A DNA stretch of 64,000 bases from Roseomonas sp. (GTDB taxonomy: Bacteria > Pseudomonadota > Alphaproteobacteria > Acetobacterales > Acetobacteraceae). Positions 54,929 through 63,944 of the stretch are shown piece after piece; the stretch's first letter is position 1, and each line of letters begins with the position of its first letter. The notes below the pieces were generated by a model. That model was not told the origin of the DNA and did no database searches. It was given only the letters and a program-made list of their open reading frames with translations. The DNA is taken from positions 62,001 to 126,000 of the forward strand of contig JAPSLO010000003.1 in assembly GCA_031180725.1 (NCBI GenBank), in the 5' to 3' direction. Made by a program: the position numbers and the translations under genes.

Positions 54929-55761
54929 CCACGATCCGCAGCCTGACGCCGATGGAAGCCGGCCGCGCCGTGGACTGGGCGGCGGCCGAGGGCTGGAACC
55001 CCGGCCTGGCTGATCTGTCCTGCTTCCTGGCGCAGGACCAAGCCTTGTTCCTCGGTGGGTTCCGGGGAGAGGAGCTGGTCTCCGTCATCTCCGCCACGCG
55101 CTACGCGGGGGATTTCGGCTTCATCGGCTTCTATATCGCCAGGCCGGATCTGCGAGGGCAGGGCCATGGCATCGCCGTGTGGAACGCCGCCACGACGCGG
55201 CTGGCGGGGCGCCTCGTCGGGCTAGATGGCGTGGTGGCGCAGCAGGAGAACTACCGGAAATCCGGCTTCGACCTGGCCTGGAACAACATCCGCTACGGCG
55301 GGAAGGCGCCCGGGTTGCCTGCGCCGCGTGCTACCGTCCTGGCCGCCCAGACCATTCCCTTCGCGGCGCTGGAAGCGCTGGACCGTCAGGTATTTCCGGT
55401 TCCGCGCCCGGATTTCCTCCGCGCCTGGATCGCCGCGCCCGGTCACCACGCGCTGGTGCTGATGCGCGACGGCGTGCCCGCCGGCTATGGCGCGATCCGC
55501 CCCTGCCGCAGCGGCCACAAGATCGGGCCGCTGACAGCCGAGAGCGAGGCGGATGCAGAAGCACTGGTCGCCGCGCTGCTGGATCGCGCCGCGCCGGAGG
55601 AGGTCTTCCTCGACCTGCCGCAGCCCAATGCGGCCGCGGTGCGGCTGGCGGAGCGGTTGGGCCTGGAGCCGGTGTTTGAGACGGCGCGGATGTACACCGG
55701 CCCCGCGCCGGCCCTGCCGATGGACCGCCTGTTCGGCATCACCAGCTTCGAGCTGGGCTAG
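54925..55761 (+). CDS. GNAT-family N-acetyltransferase
   Basis: A 278-residue protein with two parts. The N-terminal GNAT domain has FGFIGFYIARPDLRGQGHGIAVWNAATTRL near residue 70, whose RGQGHG is the acetyl-CoA loop. The C-terminal half (residues 130-278) resembles the extra domain of the YitH/Acetyltransf_18 type. A TTG start overlaps the SDR stop; ATG at 54952 is an alternative and gives 269 residues. It is the last gene of the hutF-SDR-GNAT unit. The acceptor amine is unknown. Confidence 0.82.
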   Translation: MTTIRSLTPMEAGRAVDWAAAEGWNPGLADLSCFLAQDQALFLGGFRGEELVSVISATRYAGDFGFIGFYIARPDLRGQGHGIAVWNAATTRLAGRLVGLDGVVAQQENYRKSGFDLAWNNIRYGGKAPGLPAPRATVLAAQTIPFAALEALDRQVFPVPRPDFLRAWIAAPGHHALVLMRDGVPAGYGAIRPCRSGHKIGPLTAESEADAEALVAALLDRAAPEEVFLDLPQPNAAAVRLAERLGLEPVFETARMYTGPAPALPMDRLFGITSFELG

Positions 55762-55771
55762 GATCCCAGAT

Positions 55772-55797
55772 CCTCTCCCGCGCCTTCGCGGGAGAGG
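55772..55797. repeat. REP-like palindrome, copy 2
   Basis: CCTCTCCCGCG and CGCGGGAGAGG form an 11-bp inverted repeat around CCTT, between the convergent GNAT and TonB receptor genes. Its core is the same as at 28177-28200. It may also terminate transcription. Confidence 0.6.
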
Positions 55798-55807
55798 GTA
55801 GCTGCCT

Positions 55808-57940
55808 TCACCAGGCGTAGCTCAGAGTCGCCAGCACCGTGCGGCCGCTGCCGTAGAAGCAGGCATTCATCGAGCTGCAGCTTGCCACGTAGCGCTTGTC
55901 CTCCAGATTCGTCGCGGTGAGGTTCAGGCGCATATTCTGCAGCCCGATGCGCTCCAGCTCGAAGCGCGCCGTGGCGTCGAAGACGGTGGCGGAAGGCACC
56001 AGCGCCGTATTGGCGTCGTCAGCCGGCGTATTGCCCACATAGCGCACGCCGGCACCGAGCCCCAGGCCACGCAGCGCGCCCTCGCGGAAGGTGTAGTCGC
56101 CGAACAGGCTGGCGGTATGCACCGGCACGCCGGCCGGCCGGTTGCCCCGCGTGCCGGCATTGGACCGCGTGATCTCCGGCTCCAGATAGGTGAAGCCCGC
56201 CAGGACGCGGAAGGATGGCGTGATCTCGGCTACCCCTTCCACTTCCAACCCGCGCACCTCGACCTCGCCGGTCTGCACCTGGAAGGCGGGATTGACCGGA
56301 TCGGGGGTCAGGCCATTGCTCTGGGTGATCTGGAAGACCGAGGCCTGGACGAAGCTGTTGACACCCGGCGGCTGGAACTTCACCCCGGCCTCGTACTGCT
56401 CCGCCTCGATCGGCTTGAAGGGCGCGCCTGAGGCCGTGATGCCGAGCTGCGGCAGGAAGGAGGTGCTGTAGCTGACATAGGGCGCAAGGCCACTGGGCAT
56501 CACATAGGTCAGGCCGACCCGGCCGGTGAATGCGGTGTCGTCAATGGTTGTCGTGCTGCCGGTCAGGCGGTTTTCGCTTTCGGTGGTGGCCCAGTCATGG
56601 CGGCCGCCGATCGTCAGCACCCAGTTGCCGTAGCGGATCTGGTCCTGCGCATAGAGGCCGAGCTGGTTGCGCGTCTGCAGCGTGTCCCCAATCAGCGGCA
56701 GGCTCGGCAGCAGGCGGCCATAGACCGGGGCATAGGCGTCGATCGGCGTGGCATTGGCGCCGCGCGTCAGGTTGTCGAAGGTAGCCCAGCCATAATCCAG
56801 GCCGGTCAGCAGGGTGTGCTGCAGCGGGCCGGTGGCGAAGCGCGACTGCAACTGCGTGTCCACGCCGAAGGTGTTGGATTCCCGGTGGCTCTCATAGGCA
56901 TAGCGGTTCAGCGTGCGGCCATCCGCCTGCAGCCCCAGTCCGTAATACTGGCGCCAATCGCCATCCACATGGCCGTAGCGCAGGTTCTGGCGGACCGTGA
57001 AGGTCTCGTTGAAGCGGTGCTCGAACTCGTAGCCGACGGCGTATTGGCGGCGGATGAAGTAGTCGAAGCCCGGCTCCCCGGTGAAGCGGTTGATCGGGAT
57101 GCGGCCGAAGCGCGATGCCACGGCGGTGCCCTGATAGGGAAGGAATTCCGAACCCAGCGCCTCGTCGTACTGGTAGTGGGACAGCAGCGTGATGCGCGTG
57201 TCGCTTGTCGGGCGATAGGTGATGGCCGGCGCGATGAAGATGCGGTTGTCGGGCGTGAAGTCCGTCTGCGTCTCGCCGTCGCGCAGCAGCCCGGTCAAGC
57301 TGTAGGACCAGGTGCCATCCTGCGTCAGCGGCCCGCTTGTGGTGAAGGCGGCCTGGTAGCGGTCATTCGTGCCTGCGGTCAGCCGGATCTCGCCCTGCGG
57401 CGTCTGGGTCGGCCGGCGCGACACCATGTTCACCACACCGCCTGGCGAGGTCTGTCCGAACAGCACGGAAGACGGACCGCGCAGGATTTCCAGCCTCTCG
57501 AGGCCCCAGGCTTCCGGCCGCGCCGTCAGCGCACCGGCATCGAAGCGCAGCCCGTCCAGGAACAGGCCGGTGGTGTCGGCGGAGAAGCCGCGGATGTAGA
57601 ACCAGTCGTAGCGGCCGTTGTCGCCGAAGGCTTCAGTGCGGACGCCGGGGGTGTAGCGCATCGCCTCGGAGACGCTCTGCGATTGCAGCATGTCCATCTG
57701 GTTGCGCGTGATGACGGAGACGGATTGCGGCGTCTCGATCAGCGGCGTGTCGGTCTTGGTGCCGGTGGTGGCCCTGGGTGCGGCCAGCGCCGCCGCGCCG
57801 CTATTGGGGCGCGCCTGAACCTCGACCGAAGGCAGGGCATGGACCTCCGCGCCGCCCTGCGCCTGTTGCGCCGCCACGGGCAGCAAGGGCAGGGCACACA
57901 GTGCGGTGGTGCCCAGCAACAGGGGAAGGCGCAGCGTCAT
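55808..57940 (-). CDS. TonB-dependent siderophore receptor (ferric hydroxamate type)
   Basis: A 710-residue outer-membrane receptor. A signal peptide covers about residues 1-24. The TonB-box region LPSVEVQAR is near residue 37. The plug has DTPLIETPQSVSVITRNQMDM and ERLEILRGPSSVLFGQTSPGGVVNMVSRRP (residues 145-175). A 22-strand barrel follows, ending in SYAW. The Cys pair in YVASCSSMNACFYGSG near the end is common in FhuA-like hydroxamate receptors. A palindrome lies just upstream, shared with fhuC. Siderophore identity is inferred. Confidence 0.93.
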   Translation of the reverse strand: MTLRLPLLLGTTALCALPLLPVAAQQAQGGAEVHALPSVEVQARPNSGAAALAAPRATTGTKTDTPLIETPQSVSVITRNQMDMLQSQSVSEAMRYTPGVRTEAFGDNGRYDWFYIRGFSADTTGLFLDGLRFDAGALTARPEAWGLERLEILRGPSSVLFGQTSPGGVVNMVSRRPTQTPQGEIRLTAGTNDRYQAAFTTSGPLTQDGTWSYSLTGLLRDGETQTDFTPDNRIFIAPAITYRPTSDTRITLLSHYQYDEALGSEFLPYQGTAVASRFGRIPINRFTGEPGFDYFIRRQYAVGYEFEHRFNETFTVRQNLRYGHVDGDWRQYYGLGLQADGRTLNRYAYESHRESNTFGVDTQLQSRFATGPLQHTLLTGLDYGWATFDNLTRGANATPIDAYAPVYGRLLPSLPLIGDTLQTRNQLGLYAQDQIRYGNWVLTIGGRHDWATTESENRLTGSTTTIDDTAFTGRVGLTYVMPSGLAPYVSYSTSFLPQLGITASGAPFKPIEAEQYEAGVKFQPPGVNSFVQASVFQITQSNGLTPDPVNPAFQVQTGEVEVRGLEVEGVAEITPSFRVLAGFTYLEPEITRSNAGTRGNRPAGVPVHTASLFGDYTFREGALRGLGLGAGVRYVGNTPADDANTALVPSATVFDATARFELERIGLQNMRLNLTATNLEDKRYVASCSSMNACFYGSGRTVLATLSYAW

Positions 57941-57985
57941 GTTCTCGGTTCCTTCTGCGGGCCGGCTGCCCCGGCCGTTGGGTCC

Positions 57986-58006
57986 TGCGAATGCGGCGCA
58001 TTCGCA
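57986..58006. promoter_or_regulatory. Candidate iron-responsive operator, upstream of the TonB receptor gene
   Basis: A perfect inverted repeat TGCGAATGC-N3-GCATTCGCA lies 46 bases before the receptor start and abuts the fhuF-like stop. The same layout recurs upstream of fhuC. It partly fits a Fur-type 7-1-7 site, but its regulator is inferred. Confidence 0.6.
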
Positions 58007-58720
58007 TCAGGGATCCTGCCCAGGCCGCAACAGGCGGCGCGGGCATGTGCCGCACAGCCCTTCTCCGGGCAGGCGGTAGAGCAGGCAGCAGAGACGCCTG
58101 ACCCGCTGCGGGCCTTCGGGCCCGGCGCGCTCGCTGACGGGCGCGTGGAAGGGGTTGGCGCCGTGGCCGGGCCAGTGCGCGGCCCGCACCAGGGCCAGCG
58201 CGGCCTCTGTCGTGGGGCCAGGCGCTTCCTCCGCCAGGCGGCGCAGCGCCCAGTCGGCATAGACGGCGGCATTGTTCCAGAGGATGCGCGGCGCCAAGCG
58301 CAGCGAAGCGGCCAGGGCCTCCACCACCGGCGCGACATGACGCAGCACCAGCGGCGCGAAGCGGGCAAAGGGATTTGCGGCTTCGGTCGTGATGCCGGGA
58401 CCAGGCAGCGCGATGAAGCGTGGAAAGCCATCCTCGCCCAGCAACATCGCCGTGCCGGCGGGATCCAGCGGCAGGCTGCGTCCGGCCAGCACGCCGCAGG
58501 CCAGCACTGGCGGGATCAGCTTGCCGAAATACCAGCGCGACCAGAGCGAGCCCAATGCGCGCAGTTCCGCCTCCGGTCGGCGGCGCCGCGCGGCCTCCAG
58601 CAGGGTGGCAATGCCCTCCGGCTGGAAGAAGAGACTGACGGGCAGGGCGCCTGCCGGCAGCGGCACCAGGCTTTCCGCCAGCGCGGCCTGCGCGGCCGGC
58701 AGAAGGGCGAAGCCTTTCAT
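58007..58720 (-). CDS. fhuF: FhuF-like siderophore-iron reductase
   Basis: A 237-residue protein. The C-terminal Cys pattern C-C-x10-C-x2-C, in RRLCCLLYRLPGEGLCGTCP, is the [2Fe-2S] site of FhuF. FQPEGIATLLEAARRR near residue 33 and SLWSRWYFGKLIPP near residue 58 also fit. It would reduce ferric siderophore iron inside the cell. It overlaps fhuB by four bases and is the last gene of fhuC-fhuD-fhuB-fhuF. Its stop touches the palindrome before the receptor gene. Confidence 0.85.
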   Translation of the reverse strand: MKGFALLPAAQAALAESLVPLPAGALPVSLFFQPEGIATLLEAARRRRPEAELRALGSLWSRWYFGKLIPPVLACGVLAGRSLPLDPAGTAMLLGEDGFPRFIALPGPGITTEAANPFARFAPLVLRHVAPVVEALAASLRLAPRILWNNAAVYADWALRRLAEEAPGPTTEAALALVRAAHWPGHGANPFHAPVSERAGPEGPQRVRRLCCLLYRLPGEGLCGTCPRRLLRPGQDP

Positions 58721-60720
58721 GCCCGGCGCGCCAGCAGCAGCATGAGATAGGGGCCGCCGATCAGCGTGGCGACCAGGCCGGTGGGCAACTGGAAGGGGAA
58801 GGCCAGGCCGCGCGCCAGGACATCCGCCGCGCCCATGAGCAGCGCCCCCAGCGCAATGGCGCCGGCCAGCTGCGTCGAAGGCGTGCGCAGGCCCATCAGC
58901 CGCGCCAGATGCGGCGCCGCCAGCCCGACGAAGCTCATGGGCCCCACGGTCAGCGCCGCGGCGCCGGCCAGCAGTGCTGCCGGGACCACCAAGGCGATGC
59001 GCAGCCGCCCCGGCCGCAGCCCTAGCCCCGCCGCCACCGCATCGCCCAACGGCAGCACGGCCAGCCAGCGCCCGGCCAGGAACAGGGGTGGCAGTAGCAC
59101 CGCAGCGGTCGCCACGGCCAGCATGGCATCCTCGGGCCCGAGGCGCCCGGTGGAACCTGACAGCCAGCCCAGCAGCGGCACGGCGCGCGGATCGCCCGTA
59201 GCCTGGAAGGCCGCAACCACGGCCTGGAAGAAGGCGGAAAGCGAGACACCCGCCAGCAGCAAGCGCCCCGGCGGCAGCCCGCCGCGGCGGGCCACGATCA
59301 GTAGCACGGCCAGCGCCAGCGCCGCGCCCGCGGCGGTAGCCAGCAACTGCGCGCCGCGGCTTGGCGCCGGCACCAGCAGCAGCAGCACCGCCAGGCCGAA
59401 CCCCGCGCCGCCGCCCAGTCCCAGCACCTCCGGCCCCGCCATCGGATTGCCCGTCACCCGTTGCAGCAGCACGCCGGAAGCAGCCAGCATCGCGCCCGCC
59501 GCCATTGCCGCCGCGAGCCGCGGCGCGCGCCAGGGCAGCAGCGCCTCCCACTCCGCGCCGCTGGCGATCCACCAGCCCTGCTCGGCGCGACCAAGCGCCA
59601 GGGCCAGCCAGGTGAGCAGCGGCAGCAAGGCCAGCAGCAGCCCCGCCACCAGCCAGGGGCGGGAGAGACGTCGACCGGCCTCCATCCCGCGCCCCTCCGG
59701 CAGGGTGTCGCGCAGCCGGGGCAGCAGCCACAGCAGGATGGGGGCGCCCAGCACGGCCGTGGCCGCGCCGGTCGGCATCAAATCGCTGCGGAGGCCAGGC
59801 GCGAGTTGCACCAGCCCATCCGCCACCCATAGCAGCGCCGCGCCGAAAGCCATGGACCAGGCCATCTGCCGGCCAATGCCGCGCACCCCCGCCAGGCGGG
59901 CCAGGGCGGGGGCACCGAGGCCCACGAAGCCGATCACGCCGACTTCCGCCACCACCGCCGCGGCCAGCCACACCGCGACCGCCAGCGCCAGCCCGCGCGC
60001 CATCAGCAGCGAAACGCCGAGCGACCGCGCGCTGGTATCGTCGAAGCCCAGCAGCAGCAGCGGCCGGCGCAGCAGCACCGCCAGCGCCGCGAGCAGCAGC
60101 AGCCGCGGCGCGAGGCGCCACACCGGCTCCCAGCCCGCCTGCGCCAGCGATCCCGCGCCCCAGATCAGCAGGGAGAGGAGGTACTCGCCATTCATCAACA
60201 CCAGCGCCGAGGCGAGGGAGGAGGCCGTCAGCCCAACCACCAGCCCCGCCAGCACCACGGCGCCCGGCGCCAGGCCACGCCGCCAGGACAGCGCCGTTAC
60301 CAGCAGCAGGCCGGCCACTGCGCCTGCCAGCGCCACGCCTTCGCGCCAGTCTGCCAGCAGACCGGGCGCCCACAGCATCGCCGCGCCCAAGGCCAACTGC
60401 GCCGCCGGCGAGATGCCGAGCGTCAGCGGCGAGGCGATGGGATTGCGCAGCACCCGTTGCAGCAGCACGCCGGACAGGGCAAGCGCCGCACCACAGAGCA
60501 GCGCCATGGTCGTGCGCGGCAGCACGACGTGGCGTGCCACCGTCTCCGCCATGTCCAGCGGACCGCTGCTGGCAATGGCGTGCCACCAGCGCCCGGGCGG
60601 CAGCGTGGCATGCAGCCGCAGCAGCAACAGCGCGAGGCCCGCCGCCAGTAGCCCGGCCAGCAGCAGCCCGGGCCAGCTCGCCGGCCGTGGCGCCGGGGCA
60701 GCGACGACGGCCTCAGACAT
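58717..60720 (-). CDS. fhuB: Ferric siderophore permease FhuB (fused two-domain)
   Basis: A 667-residue inner-membrane protein with two FecCD domains in one chain, like E. coli FhuB. First-half landmarks: LPRTTMALLCGAALALSGVLLQRVLRNPIASPLTLGIS near residue 50. Second half: ASGVLLQRVTGNPMAGPEVLGLGGGAGFGL near residue 415 and LTVGPMSFVGLAAPHLARLMGLR near residue 600. ATG at 60720 is chosen; the longer frame adds Cys/Pro noise. It overlaps fhuD by eight bases and fhuF by four. Confidence 0.93.
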   Translation of the reverse strand: MSEAVVAAPAPRPASWPGLLLAGLLAAGLALLLLRLHATLPPGRWWHAIASSGPLDMAETVARHVVLPRTTMALLCGAALALSGVLLQRVLRNPIASPLTLGISPAAQLALGAAMLWAPGLLADWREGVALAGAVAGLLLVTALSWRRGLAPGAVVLAGLVVGLTASSLASALVLMNGEYLLSLLIWGAGSLAQAGWEPVWRLAPRLLLLAALAVLLRRPLLLLGFDDTSARSLGVSLLMARGLALAVAVWLAAAVVAEVGVIGFVGLGAPALARLAGVRGIGRQMAWSMAFGAALLWVADGLVQLAPGLRSDLMPTGAATAVLGAPILLWLLPRLRDTLPEGRGMEAGRRLSRPWLVAGLLLALLPLLTWLALALGRAEQGWWIASGAEWEALLPWRAPRLAAAMAAGAMLAASGVLLQRVTGNPMAGPEVLGLGGGAGFGLAVLLLLVPAPSRGAQLLATAAGAALALAVLLIVARRGGLPPGRLLLAGVSLSAFFQAVVAAFQATGDPRAVPLLGWLSGSTGRLGPEDAMLAVATAAVLLPPLFLAGRWLAVLPLGDAVAAGLGLRPGRLRIALVVPAALLAGAAALTVGPMSFVGLAAPHLARLMGLRTPSTQLAGAIALGALLMGAADVLARGLAFPFQLPTGLVATLIGGPYLMLLLARRA

Positions 60721-61546
60721 CCGGCAGCATGCGCGCGAAGCGCAGGGCGGTGGGCAGGCTGCCGAAGGCCCAGCAGGGCGGCAGGATCGCCACGCGGCCC
60801 ACGCGCACCGCGGGCAGGGCCTGCCAGACCGGGTTGCGCACAAGCCCTTCCATCACGGCAGGCGACACCGGCCCGGCGATCACCAGCCGTGCCGCGGGAT
60901 CGGCCAGCCGTTCCAGTGTGACGGTGCCGAAGCCCCAGAAATTCGTCGGCTCGGTCCAGGCGTTGCGCAGGCCCAGCCGCGCGATGGTGGTGCCGAACAG
61001 GCTGTTGCCGCCATGCACGCGCAGATGACGCGCATCGATGAAATTCGCCATCAGCAGCGGCCGGTCGCCTATCGGGGCCAGGCGGCGGGCCTGCGCGTCC
61101 AGCTCCGCCGCCGCGCGGTCGCGCAACGCCGCGGCTTCGGCCTCGCGGCCGAGCAGGCGCCCGAGGGCGGCGGCATTGGCGAAGCATAAGTCCAGCGGGT
61201 TGCCGCCGGGGACATAGGTGGCGAAGGACGCCACCGGCGCCAGCCGTTCAAAGCGCGGCTGGAAGCTGGCGAACTGCGGCGTGGTCAGGATCAGGTCCGG
61301 GGCGGCGCGCCACAGCAGCTCCATGTTCGGATCGCCACGCAGGCCGAAATCCAGCACGCCCGCTGGCATCGGCGGGTCGTTCACCCAAGTGCGGTAGCTT
61401 TGCAGCTCCCCGGCTGCCACGGGCGTGATGCCGAGTGAGAGCACCAGCTCCACCAGCCCCCAGTCGATCACCGCCAGGCGGCGCGGCGGCGCGGCCAAAG
61501 CGGGGCGGGCGAGCAGCGCGGCCGCCAGGACAGTGCGGCGCTTCAT
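60713..61546 (-). CDS. fhuD: Ferric siderophore-binding protein FhuD
   Basis: A 277-residue periplasmic receptor of helical-backbone type III. The signal peptide is MKRRTVLAAALLARPALA. RRLAVIDWGLVELVLSLGITPVAAGE near residue 22, DLILTTPQFASFQPRFERLAPVASF near residue 83 and NFWGFGTVTLERLADPAARLVIAG near residue 200 fit FhuD/FepB relatives. It overlaps fhuC upstream and fhuB downstream. Ligand is probably a hydroxamate siderophore, given its partners. Confidence 0.88.
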   Translation of the reverse strand: MKRRTVLAAALLARPALAAPPRRLAVIDWGLVELVLSLGITPVAAGELQSYRTWVNDPPMPAGVLDFGLRGDPNMELLWRAAPDLILTTPQFASFQPRFERLAPVASFATYVPGGNPLDLCFANAAALGRLLGREAEAAALRDRAAAELDAQARRLAPIGDRPLLMANFIDARHLRVHGGNSLFGTTIARLGLRNAWTEPTNFWGFGTVTLERLADPAARLVIAGPVSPAVMEGLVRNPVWQALPAVRVGRVAILPPCWAFGSLPTALRFARMLPDV

Positions 61547-62352
61547 GCCAGGTAGCCGATCGGGGCGCCCGTCGCGGGATGCGCCATCACGCCCATGGGC
61601 ACGCGATAGATGCTCTCCAGCACCTCTGGGCGCATGACATCCGCCGGCGTGCCGCGCAGCAGCAGGCGGCCGGCGCGCAGGGCGAGGATCGTGTCGCAGT
61701 GGCGCGCCGCCATGTTCACGTCGTGCAGCACCACGACCACGCCGAGCCCGTCCTGCTGGGCGAGACGGCTGATGAGGCCCAGCACCTCCGCCTGATGCGC
61801 CAGGTCCAGCGCCGAGGTCGGTTCGTCGAGCAGCAGGAAGCGGGCCTGCTGGGCGAGCGTCATCGCCAGCCAGGCGCGTTGGCGCTCGCCGCCGGACAGC
61901 GTGTCCACCTGCCGGCCCGCCATGTGCTCCAACCCCGCGCGGGCGAGGGCGGATTCCACAGCCGCGCGGTCCTGCGGACCCTTACGGCCCAGGGCACCGT
62001 GCCAGGGGTAGCGGCCGAGCGCCGCCAGCTCCCGCACTGTCATCCCCTGGGCCGGGGGCAAGGTCTGCGGCAGGAAGGCCACGTGGCGGGCGAAGTCGCG
62101 CGGGCGCCAGGCGGGCAGGGGGCGACCGTCCAGGGTCAGGCGGCCCAGGGTCGGCGCCATCTGCCGCGCCAGCAGCCTCAGCAGGGTCGTCTTGCCCGAG
62201 CCATTGGGGCCGATCAGCCCATGCACCTGCCCGGGCTGCAGCCGCAGGGAGAGGGGGTGCAGCAGGGCGCGGTCGCCGAGGCTGACCGCGACGCCCTCCA
62301 GCGCCCAGCCGCCTTCGGGCTTCCGACCTGACATGTGGTGAGTCTCGGGCAT
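61543..62352 (-). CDS. fhuC: Ferric siderophore ATP-binding protein FhuC
   Basis: A 269-residue ATPase. Walker A GPNGSGKTT is near residue 48, the signature LSGGERQRAWLAM near residue 155, Walker B FLLLDEPTSALD near residue 175 and the switch His in VVLHDVNMAARHC. It powers uptake with FhuBD. The start is ATG at 62352 or 62334. It opens the fhuC-D-B-F unit; a palindrome matching that at 57986 lies 21 bases upstream of the first ATG. Confidence 0.92.
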   Translation of the reverse strand: MPETHHMSGRKPEGGWALEGVAVSLGDRALLHPLSLRLQPGQVHGLIGPNGSGKTTLLRLLARQMAPTLGRLTLDGRPLPAWRPRDFARHVAFLPQTLPPAQGMTVRELAALGRYPWHGALGRKGPQDRAAVESALARAGLEHMAGRQVDTLSGGERQRAWLAMTLAQQARFLLLDEPTSALDLAHQAEVLGLISRLAQQDGLGVVVVLHDVNMAARHCDTILALRAGRLLLRGTPADVMRPEVLESIYRVPMGVMAHPATGAPIGYLA

Positions 62353-62372
62353 GGCCGCTGCCCTAGCTCAAA

Positions 62373-62393
62373 TGCGAATGCCTCGCAATCGCA
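62373..62393. promoter_or_regulatory. Candidate iron-responsive operator, upstream of fhuC
   Basis: TGCGAATGC-N3-GCAATCGCA has one mismatch from perfect symmetry and the same layout as 57986-58006. It lies in the 121-bp gap between fhuC and the divergent ATPase gene. Confidence 0.58.
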
Positions 62394-62473
62394 CTGAGGT
62401 GAGGCGAGCGCCGGCCCGGTCTTTTCGCCGGCGGCGCCGGCCGCTAGAGCGGCCCGGCGAGCAAGGAGGCCGG

Positions 62474-63943
62474 ATGACCGTCCGCATCGAGATCGGCAGC
62501 ACCAACACCGGGGAGCCCGCCGCGCTCGACCTTGAGGAACTGCTGGCCACGCGCCTTCTGGTCCAGGGCAATTCCGGCTCCGGCAAGTCGCACCTGCTGC
62601 GCCGGCTGCTGGAGCAATCCGCGGGCTGGGTGCAGCAGGCGGTGATCGACCCGGAGGGAGACTTTGTCACCCTGGGCGACCGCTACGGCCACCTGGTGCT
62701 GGATGCCGCCGAATCGGGCGTGGCCGGGCTGCGCAAGGCGGCGGAGGGGGTGCGGCATCACCGGGTCTCGGTGGTGCTGAACCTGGAGAACCTGGACGTG
62801 GACAGCCAGCTTCGCCACGCCGCCGCCTTCCTCGACGGGCTGTTCACCGTGGAGCGCGACCACTGGGCGCCGATGCTGGTGGTGGTGGATGAGGCGCAGC
62901 TCTTCGCCCCGGCCATGGGTAGCGATGTCTCGGACGAGGCGCGGCGGGTCTCGCTGGCGGCGATGACGGACCTGATGTGCCGCGGCCGCAAGCGCGGGCT
63001 GGCGGGGATCGTCGCCACGCAGCGCCTGGCCAAGCTGGCGAAGAACGTGGCGGCCGAGGCTTCCAACTTCCTGATGGGCCGCACCTTCCTGGATATCGAC
63101 ATGGCCCGCGCCGCCGACCTGTTGGGGATGGAGCGCCGCCAGGCGGAGATGTTCCGTGACCTGGCGCGGGGGCATTTCGTGGCGCTCGGCCCGGCCATGT
63201 CCCGCCGCCCGCTGCCGGTGCGAATTGGCCCGGTGGAGACCGGCAGCCGCGGTGGCGGGCCGAAGCTGGTGCCGCCGCCCGAGACGCCATCCGAGGAAGC
63301 GCGCGCCGAGATCCTGAAGGCCGCCTCGGCGCCGGAGCCCCGCTACACGCCGCCGCCCCGCCGTCCTTCCGCCCCACCGCCCGACATCGCCGCGCAGCTT
63401 GCCGCCGCGCGTCCGGTGGCCGTGCAGGCGGCGGCGGAAAGCGCACCCACGCCGGAGCAGGAAGCGGAACTGGCCGCCATCCTCCGCGCCCTGCTGGCCG
63501 AGCCCGAGGCAGCCTTCCGCCAGCCCGCGGTGCTGCACCAGGATTTCCTGGTCCGCTGCAAGATCGCGCGCGTCGGCGCGCGGCTGCCGGACGTGCCGGC
63601 GTTCCGCCGGATGCTGGCGCTGGCCCGCGCCGGCGTGGATGAGGCCGAGCTGCGCGAGGACCCGGATTGGCCCGCCGTCGCCGCGCAGGCGGCGCTGCTG
63701 CCGGAGGATACGCAAGGTGTCTATCTGCTGATTGCCCGCGCCGCGCTGCGCGGCGAGCCCTGTCCGGGCGACGCGGCGCTGGCGCGCGCCTATGGGAGCC
63801 GGTCGGAAGGCCGCGCGCGGCGGCTGCTGGACTGGCTGGAAGGGCAGGGGGCCATCGTCGTGCGCGCCCTGCCCGGCGGGCGGCGCAGCGCGGCGCTGAC
63901 CGGATCGGGGCGGGAGACGGCGCCGGGCGATCCGGCCGCCTAG
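62474..63943 (+). CDS. HerA/DUF87-type ATPase with proline-rich linker and C-terminal domain
   Basis: A 489-residue protein. Walker A VQGNSGSGKSHLLRRL is near residue 31, Walker B MLVVVDEAQLFAP near residue 137, and GRKRGLAGIVATQRLAKLAKNV near residue 175 resembles HerA-type helicases. A Pro/Ala-rich linker spans about residues 270-340 and a helical domain with a winged-helix-like end (RARRLLDWLEGQGAIVVRALPGGRR) follows. ATG at 62474 has AAGGAGG just upstream. It stands alone, divergent from fhuC. Related ATPases act on DNA; its role is not known. Confidence 0.75.
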   Translation: MTVRIEIGSTNTGEPAALDLEELLATRLLVQGNSGSGKSHLLRRLLEQSAGWVQQAVIDPEGDFVTLGDRYGHLVLDAAESGVAGLRKAAEGVRHHRVSVVLNLENLDVDSQLRHAAAFLDGLFTVERDHWAPMLVVVDEAQLFAPAMGSDVSDEARRVSLAAMTDLMCRGRKRGLAGIVATQRLAKLAKNVAAEASNFLMGRTFLDIDMARAADLLGMERRQAEMFRDLARGHFVALGPAMSRRPLPVRIGPVETGSRGGGPKLVPPPETPSEEARAEILKAASAPEPRYTPPPRRPSAPPPDIAAQLAAARPVAVQAAAESAPTPEQEAELAAILRALLAEPEAAFRQPAVLHQDFLVRCKIARVGARLPDVPAFRRMLALARAGVDEAELREDPDWPAVAAQAALLPEDTQGVYLLIARAALRGEPCPGDAALARAYGSRSEGRARRLLDWLEGQGAIVVRALPGGRRSAALTGSGRETAPGDPAA

Positions 63944-63944
63944 A

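Noticed and set aside
58766-61189. 807-residue plus-strand frame opposite fhuB-fhuD
   Set aside because: Pro/Ser/Ala/Arg-rich shadow of hydrophobic permease sequence; fhuB and fhuD on the other strand have clear motifs.
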